Shown here: one piece after another, positions 58,955-64,000 of the stretch
Layout of the letters: each line of letters starts with the position of its first letter
Numbering within the stretch: the stretch's first letter is position 1
Source: Minisyncoccus sp023229485
GTDB lineage: Bacteria; Patescibacteriota; Minisyncoccia; Minisyncoccales; Minisyncoccaceae
Assembly: GCA_041663645.1 (NCBI GenBank)
Contig: JBAYMH010000001.1
Location: forward strand, 108,783 to 172,782
Direction of reading: 5' to 3'
Length of the DNA: 64,000 nt
Program-made: the position numbers and the translations under genes
Notes under the pieces: generated by a model
Database searches by the model: none
What the model was told of the DNA's origin: nothing
Seen by the model: the letters and a program-made list of their open reading frames with translations, nothing else

Positions 58955-59689
58955 TTAATTTAATTCTTCAGCAATCTTATCAAACATCTTTTCTACTTTT
59001 CCATCTAAGATATTTTCAATATCATGAAAACTTTTATTTATTCGATGATCGGTAATTCGGTCTTGAGGGAAATTATATGTTCTTATTTTTTCTTCTCTAC
59101 CAGCACTTCCGATTTGGGAATTTCTAGCTCCTCCTATTTCAGCCTCTAACTTTTTCTGTTTTTCGCTATACATTCTCGCAGCTAATAACCCCAAAGCACT
59201 TTCTTTGTTTTGCTCTAAGCTTCGCTCGGAGTTAGATTCAACAGCCATTCCGGTCGGAATATGGACGATTCTTATTGCAGTCATTCTTTTATTGACGTTC
59301 TGTCCACCAGCCCCACTAGCCTTACAAGTTTCCATCCTAAGGTCCTGTGGTCTTATTTCTATCTCGGTTTTAGACGGTTTGAATAGTATTGCAACTGTTG
59401 CCGTTGAAGTGTGTACTCGTCCAGATTTTTCGGTTTTAGGAATCCTTTGAACTCTATGTACGCCTCCCTCATTTTTTAATTTTTCGTAAGCACCTTCACC
59501 AGTTATTTCAATGATAGCCTCCTTCATTCCTTCGATGTCGGTCTTATTCATACTAAAAACCTCAACTTTCCAACCTTGATTCATCGCATATCTGGAATAC
59601 ATTCTAAGTAAGTCGCCGGCAAAAAGGGCAGCTTCTTCGCCACCAACACCTGCTCGTATTTCCATAATAATTGTACTTTTTTCTGCCAT
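58955..59689 (-). CDS. prfA: Peptide chain release factor 1 lacking domain 1
   Basis: RF1 ends translation at UAA and UAG. The 244-residue protein has the RF1 codon-recognition tripeptide PKT (RIPKTE, family PxT), the RVHTSTATVA stretch, the catalytic GGQ (ASGAGGQNVNKRMTAIRI) and the C-terminal GSAGREEKIRTYNFPQDRITDHRIN. It begins at IIMEIRAGVGGEEAALFAGDL, so the N-terminal domain 1 (about 100 residues) is missing; only 96 bp separate it from rpmE, with a terminator between, so the domain is not encoded upstream. Normal RF1 has about 350 residues. It still has the parts needed for codon reading and hydrolysis. Confidence 0.9.
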   Translation of the reverse strand: MAEKSTIIMEIRAGVGGEEAALFAGDLLRMYSRYAMNQGWKVEVFSMNKTDIEGMKEAIIEITGEGAYEKLKNEGGVHRVQRIPKTEKSGRVHTSTATVAILFKPSKTEIEIRPQDLRMETCKASGAGGQNVNKRMTAIRIVHIPTGMAVESNSERSLEQNKESALGLLAARMYSEKQKKLEAEIGGARNSQIGSAGREEKIRTYNFPQDRITDHRINKSFHDIENILDGKVEKMFDKIAEELN

Positions 59690-59730
59690 AAAACTTTTAA
59701 TTAGGATTTAAATTTTATCAAAATAAGCGT

Positions 59731-59772
59731 CTTCTTAAGAAAGAAAGCCCTTCTATCTTGTAGCGGGCCTTC
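59731..59772 (-). terminator. Terminator-like hairpin between rpmE and prfA
   Basis: On the minus strand GAAGGCCC and GGGCTTTC form an 8-bp stem (one G-T pair), followed by TTTCTT. Confidence 0.55.
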
Positions 59773-59785
59773 CTTGAGAATGTAT

Positions 59786-59995
59786 TTATTGCTTTTTCTT
59801 TGACAATCTTTCCTTGAATTTTTGTACTCGTCCAACCTGGTCAGATGGTCTTTCTTTTCCAGTATAGTATGGGTGGCATTTTGAACAGATTTCTATTTCC
59901 ATTTTTTCAATAGTTGAACCAGTCTCAAAAGTAGCACCGCAAGCACATTTCACAGTAGCTTTGTCAAAATATTTCGGATGTATTTCTTTCTGCAT
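59786..59995 (-). CDS. rpmE: Ribosomal protein bL31 (zinc-binding form)
   Basis: This 69-residue protein has MQKEIHPKYFD, the zinc site CACG and CSKCHPYYTGKER, and a basic tail. All four ligands (two CxxC-like pairs) are kept, so it is the C+ form used in zinc-replete cells. It lies upstream of prfA, an order common in bacteria. Confidence 0.95.
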   Translation of the reverse strand: MQKEIHPKYFDKATVKCACGATFETGSTIEKMEIEICSKCHPYYTGKERPSDQVGRVQKFKERLSKKKQ

Positions 59996-60252
59996 AAGTT
60001 TGCTTTTATTTGTCTATGTAATTTATAGAAAAATAATAACAAAAAAAGGGGAATAATGCAAGGGCAACAAAATAATAAACCAAGATTTAATTATTATTTG
60101 GTAATTCGGTAATTTAATTTGAAAATTTTATTTTTTTGTAGCGAGAACATCAATCATCTTTTTGACATAAATCTTTTCATATGCTATATATTTGATATAC
60201 AAAACAACAAGATTTTGTATAAATTTTTGTTGATAAAAAATATAGATAAATT

Positions 60253-60948
60253 ATGGAGGATATAAAAACTAACACATTCAACCTTTCTCTCGATGAAATG
60301 ATTGCTGCTGGACTTGCTTTTGGACATCAAAAATCAAAACTTCATCCAAAGATGAAAAATTTTGTTACCAAGCCAAAAGATAAAGTTTATCTTATAGATC
60401 TTGAGCAAACCGTAGAGAAATTTAATAAAGCCCTCGATTTTGTTAAGCAGGCAAAAATGGAAGGAAAAGTAATCCTTTTTGTTGGAACAAAAATCGCTAC
60501 TAAGGACTTAGTAATTGAAGCAGCTAAGAATTGTAAATCACCTTTCGTAACAGAAAGATGGATTGGAGGAACCTTTACTAATTTTAAAGAAATTAGAAAG
60601 AGAATAGCATTGTTTAAAGATATTGAAGCAAGATTAAGCGACCCAGATGTTGCTAAAAAATACGTCAAAAAAGAGAGATTTAAAATGGCAAAAGCTTTAG
60701 AAAGAATGGAGGTAAAATTTGGAGGTATAAAAACCATGGAATCGTTGCCTGATATAGTGTTTATTGTTGATATGGACAAAGAATCAATGGCAGTAAAAGA
60801 GGCAAGAGAAACTGGTGTAAAGATTATTGCTATCGCAGATACGAATACTAATCCAATGTTTGCTGATTATCCAATTCCAGCTAATGACGACGCTTATAGT
60901 TCTGTAAAATATATTTTGAAAAAGATTGAAGAAGTTTTTACCGCTTAA
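60253..60948 (+). CDS. rpsB: Ribosomal protein uS2
   Basis: This 231-residue small-subunit protein has the uS2 signature: MIAAGLAFGHQKSKLHPKMKNFV, LIDLEQTVEKFNKALDFV, VTERWIGGTFTNF and DIVFIVDMDKESMAVKEARETGVKIIAIADTNTNP. The length is normal. It precedes tsf in the standard order, 39 bp apart. Confidence 0.96.
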   Translation: MEDIKTNTFNLSLDEMIAAGLAFGHQKSKLHPKMKNFVTKPKDKVYLIDLEQTVEKFNKALDFVKQAKMEGKVILFVGTKIATKDLVIEAAKNCKSPFVTERWIGGTFTNFKEIRKRIALFKDIEARLSDPDVAKKYVKKERFKMAKALERMEVKFGGIKTMESLPDIVFIVDMDKESMAVKEARETGVKIIAIADTNTNPMFADYPIPANDDAYSSVKYILKKIEEVFTA

Positions 60949-60987
60949 GCAAAGCGAATAAAAAATTAATTTTATTTAAATCTAATT

Positions 60988-61572
60988 ATGGCAGATCTAG
61001 AGTTAGTAAAAAAACTTCGTGAAGAAACTGGAATTTCTCTCGGCGATTGTAAGAAAGCCTTAGATGAATCTGGTAACGACATGGAGAAGGCAAAAGAATA
61101 TTTAAAAAAGAGAGGGCAAGCAGTTGCTCAGAAAAAAGTAGATCGAGAAGCAGGTAGTGGAATTATTGATACCTATATCCATTCTACAAAACGAGTTGGC
61201 GTTATGATTGAAATAGGATGTGAGACTGACTTTGTGGCCAGGGGAGATGATTTTAATTGTTTAGCTCATGAGTTATGTTTGCAGATTGCTTCAATGAGAC
61301 CTCAGTTTGTGCGAGAAGAAGAAGTGCCGGAAGAAATAATGGCTAAAGAAAAAGAAATTTACGAAGCACAAGCAAACGAATTGAATAAGCCGAAAGAACT
61401 GATAGAAGGAATTATTAAGGGAAAGTTAGAGAAGTTTAAAAAAGAAATTTGTCTTTTATCTCAACCATGGGTAAAAGATAACACTAAGAGTATCCAAGCT
61501 TTAATAAACGAATATATAGCCAAAACAGGTGAAAATATCATCGTAAGAAGGTTTGTAATGTATGAATTTTAA
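60988..61572 (+). CDS. tsf: Elongation factor Ts
   Basis: EF-Ts recycles EF-Tu. The 194-residue protein has the N-terminal UBA-like part LVKKLREETGISLGDCKKALDESGNDMEKAKEYLKKRGQ and the core IHSTKRVGVMIEIGCETDFVARGDDF, LAHELCLQIAS and FKKEICLLSQPWVKD. It is short (often near 290), with one of the two dimer subdomains missing, as in other small-genome bacteria. It overlaps the next gene by 11 bp. Confidence 0.95.
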   Translation: MADLELVKKLREETGISLGDCKKALDESGNDMEKAKEYLKKRGQAVAQKKVDREAGSGIIDTYIHSTKRVGVMIEIGCETDFVARGDDFNCLAHELCLQIASMRPQFVREEEVPEEIMAKEKEIYEAQANELNKPKELIEGIIKGKLEKFKKEICLLSQPWVKDNTKSIQALINEYIAKTGENIIVRRFVMYEF

Positions 61573-61936
61573 TTTTGAAATATTTTCTTTGGTCCTTTGT
61601 ATAATTAGTTTTCTAAGCTTAACTTTTTTTGTTTATAAAAAGATGCCCGTTTTATCAGGATTACCAGAACGAGAGATGTTTCCAGGAGTAAAAATAAGAA
61701 AAGAAGCAGAAGAAAAATTGAAAATCGTTTTTAAGCAAAAACTTCATAGCCTTGAAGGAATGCTTCAAAAAAATCTTCACAGATCAAGAGTATTATTGAT
61801 GCGAGCTGATAACAGAGCAACGGACTGGATTTATAAGCTAAAGGAAAGGTCCGATAAACGAAAAATTGATCTAGAGGATCATTGGAAAGATTTAAAGATA
61901 ACACTACCTATTAAAAAAAGCAAAAAAAAAGACTAA
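61562..61936 (+). CDS. Hypothetical membrane-anchored protein (124 aa)
   Basis: The product has one hydrophobic segment near the start (residues 7-26) and then a long, basic, probably helical cytoplasmic part (REMFPGVKIRKEAEEKLKIVFKQKLHSLEGM) ending KKSKKKD. It overlaps tsf by 11 bp and so may be translationally coupled. No family is recognised. A hairpin overlapping its stop ends the operon, just before tRNA-Thr. Confidence 0.6.
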   Translation: MNFNFEIFSLVLCIISFLSLTFFVYKKMPVLSGLPEREMFPGVKIRKEAEEKLKIVFKQKLHSLEGMLQKNLHRSRVLLMRADNRATDWIYKLKERSDKRKIDLEDHWKDLKITLPIKKSKKKD

Positions 61937-61947
61937 CCTAGTCTTTT
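61926..61947 (+). terminator. Terminator at the end of the rpsB-tsf operon
   Basis: AAAAGACTA-ACC-TAGTCTTTT overlaps the stop codon of the 61562 gene and ends 2 nt before tRNA-Thr. Confidence 0.65.
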
Positions 61948-61949
61948 AT

Positions 61950-62024
61950 GCCGGCATAGCTCAGTGGTAGAGCAACTGTTTTGTAAACAGTAGGTCGGGG
62001 GTTCAAATCCGTCTGCCGGCTCCA
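61950..62024 (+). tRNA. tRNA-Thr(TGT)
   Basis: The acceptor GCCGGCA/TGCCGGC, D arm AGCTCAGTGGTAGAGC, anticodon stem ACTGT/ACAGT with loop TTTGTAA (anticodon TGT) and T arm with GGGTTCAAATCC form a full tRNA. CCA is encoded. Confidence 0.96.
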
Positions 62025-62030
62025 ATAAAA

Positions 62031-62060
62031 TAATCCACCCCAAAAGGGCGGATTTTTTAT
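62031..62060 (+). terminator. Terminator after tRNA-Thr
   Basis: AATCCACCC-CAAAA-GGGCGGATT (one mismatch) is followed by TTTTATT. Confidence 0.75.
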
Positions 62061-62076
62061 TGGAGTGCCTGCGGCA

Positions 62077-62375
62077 GGCAGACGGATTTGAAGGGTTTTT
62101 GTGACCGACAAAAACCCAGGCCCTTAGAATTTTTCAGCAGAAAAATCAGAAGGGCAAATCCGTCTGCCCCTCAGCGTAAACTAATCAATGATGGTGACTA
62201 AATATAGAATTATGTTCAGAGGATTTGAAGATTGGGCTCGAGGCGGGCCTCTAAAAAATTTCAGCAGAAATTTATTTAGAGGCAAATCCGTCTGCCCTCA
62301 GCGTAAACTAATCAATGATGGTGACTAAATTGAGAGGCAAGTCCGTCTGCCCCTCAGTATAGATTGGTTAGCGAT
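62077..62375 (+). repeat. tRNA-Thr 3'-end mimic array with AGCA hairpins
   Basis: After the tRNA-Thr terminator lie an inverted 16-nt copy of its 3' half (62077-62092), a perfect 10-bp hairpin GGGTTTTTGT/ACAAAAACCC (62093-62117), then three direct copies of CAAATCCGTCTGCC at 62155-62168, 62283-62296 and 62338-62351 (the last with A to G). The first two abut hairpins at 62120-62155 and 62247-62283, each with an AGCA tetraloop and covarying stems. A 34-nt tail starting CTCAGCGTAAAC (62169-62202) is repeated at 62297-62330. A partial inverted copy is at 62221-62229. The same design follows tRNA-Leu. Confidence 0.8.
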
Positions 62376-62861
62376 GGTGGCTTGTTTATAACAATAAGAA
62401 AGTAAGCTTTAATTTTTTTAAAATTATTTTTTTAATAGATAATCATTTAAAATATTTTCAAAAAAGGGAAGAATAGAAAGTGAATTAACGACTGTATTAA
62501 TAGAAAAACAAAAGGCTTTGTATATTTTTGGCAATAGCCAATTTTTATTTTAATTTGTTTTTTAAAAACAAGTAAAAATTTGACTTTGTATAAGCATTTT
62601 GGTATAAATACATTACTGTTAAATTTTTAAATTTAAAAATAAATTTTAAAAAAAATAGTAAAAATTTTCTTTTTAATATTGAATAAATTTTTTTAAAAAA
62701 ATAAATTTTTAAAAACTTGACAAATATTTTGAAGGACGCTAAGATGTCTTTGTTAATCGTGAAAGATCATTGAAAATTGAATAGAAAATAGTTAAGCATT
62801 ATAGTATAAAAAGTTTTGAACAACCGTAAGTATTAAGTTTTTTAGAGTTGTTCCGTCTTAA
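62376..62861 (+). other. rRNA leader region
   Basis: A very AT-rich stretch with no gene. It holds the rRNA promoter (62717-62745), then GATCATTGAAAATTGAATAG (62766-62785), which resembles the boxA-containing leader of rRNA operons, and GAACAAC/GTTGTTC (62818-62824 and 62847-62853), a possible processing stem ahead of 16S rRNA. Confidence 0.5.
62717..62745 (+). promoter_or_regulatory. rRNA operon promoter
   Basis: TTGACA (62717-62722), a 17-nt spacer and TAAGAT (62740-62745) lie about 120 nt before the 16S start. Confidence 0.7.

Positions 62862-64000
<1,139 letters not shown>

Noticed and set aside
62077..62375. Integron attC array
   Set aside because: No gene cassettes, no integrase and no paired R/L boxes with the usual core were seen; the repeated sequence is tRNA-derived.

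Overview
The window is an AT-rich bacterial chromosome segment, most consistent with the Candidate Phyla Radiation (Patescibacteria, perhaps Parcubacteria-like). The signs are a divergent 16S gene (the 515F site reads GCAGTAGCGG instead of GCCGCGG), a pilin fused to a LamG domain, many short-spaced and often SD-less genes, Cys-rich small exported proteins, and a 2-oxoacid oxidoreductase plus ADP-forming acyl-CoA synthetase instead of a recognisable respiratory chain. The lineage call is inference; no tree could be run. The standard bacterial code appears to apply: Trp is written TGG in long genes, and TAA, TAG and a few TGA codons end genes. Layout. 1-2.4 kb (mostly minus) holds rplT (partial), rpmI, infC, ssrA (tmRNA), smpB and one unknown gene. 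2.5-12.2 kb (plus) holds a disrupted argS, small unknown genes, a histidine phosphatase, ileS and a cell-surface cluster. 12.2-15 kb (minus) holds cysS and cysK behind a probable Cys-Cys-Cys leader peptide. 15-24.4 kb holds dnaX, tRNA-Gln, small membrane genes, an RsiV-like protein, a MarR-MFP-RND efflux operon and rplU. 24.4-41 kb holds dnaB (minus) and a long plus-strand series: glyS, a sensor stub, an M16 protease, an AI-2E-like permease, metG, tatD, pepF, pilin-LamG, korAB, a yvcK-like gene and a glmU-like gene. 41-47.6 kb holds tRNA-Leu, parAB, a PurD-like ATP-grasp, a histidine kinase and response regulator, and a GC-richer EamA transporter. 47.6-51.1 kb (minus) holds topA, dprA and pth. 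51.1-53 kb is a tandem cassette region encoding tiny membrane peptides. 53.1-58.6 kb holds acdBA, a PfkB kinase, rplY and a secreted lytic transglycosylase. 58.7-60 kb (minus) holds two tRNAs, a truncated prfA and rpmE. 60.2-64 kb holds rpsB, tsf, tRNA-Thr, a repeat array and the start of 16S rRNA. How genes work together. KorAB would oxidise a 2-oxoacid to acyl-CoA with ferredoxin, and AcdAB would turn acyl-CoA into acid plus ATP, giving a compact fermentative ATP route. Translation is heavily represented (five aaRS genes, IF3, EF-Ts, RF1, Pth, SmpB-tmRNA, ribosomal proteins). The strongest candidates for something undescribed are: (a) arrays after tRNA-Leu and tRNA-Thr in which the 3' half of the local tRNA recurs in direct and inverted copies, some abutting a conserved hairpin with an AGCA tetraloop and a constant bulged A; (b) a cysteine-triplet leader peptide before cysK-cysS; (c) smpB overlapping the 5' end of ssrA so that tmRNA processing would destroy the smpB stop codon; (d) tandem cassettes with invariant promoter and terminator flanks but diverged membrane peptides; (e) in-frame stops in rplT and argS in a genome segment that also carries a truncated RF1 and a tRNA-like gene with a CUA anticodon.
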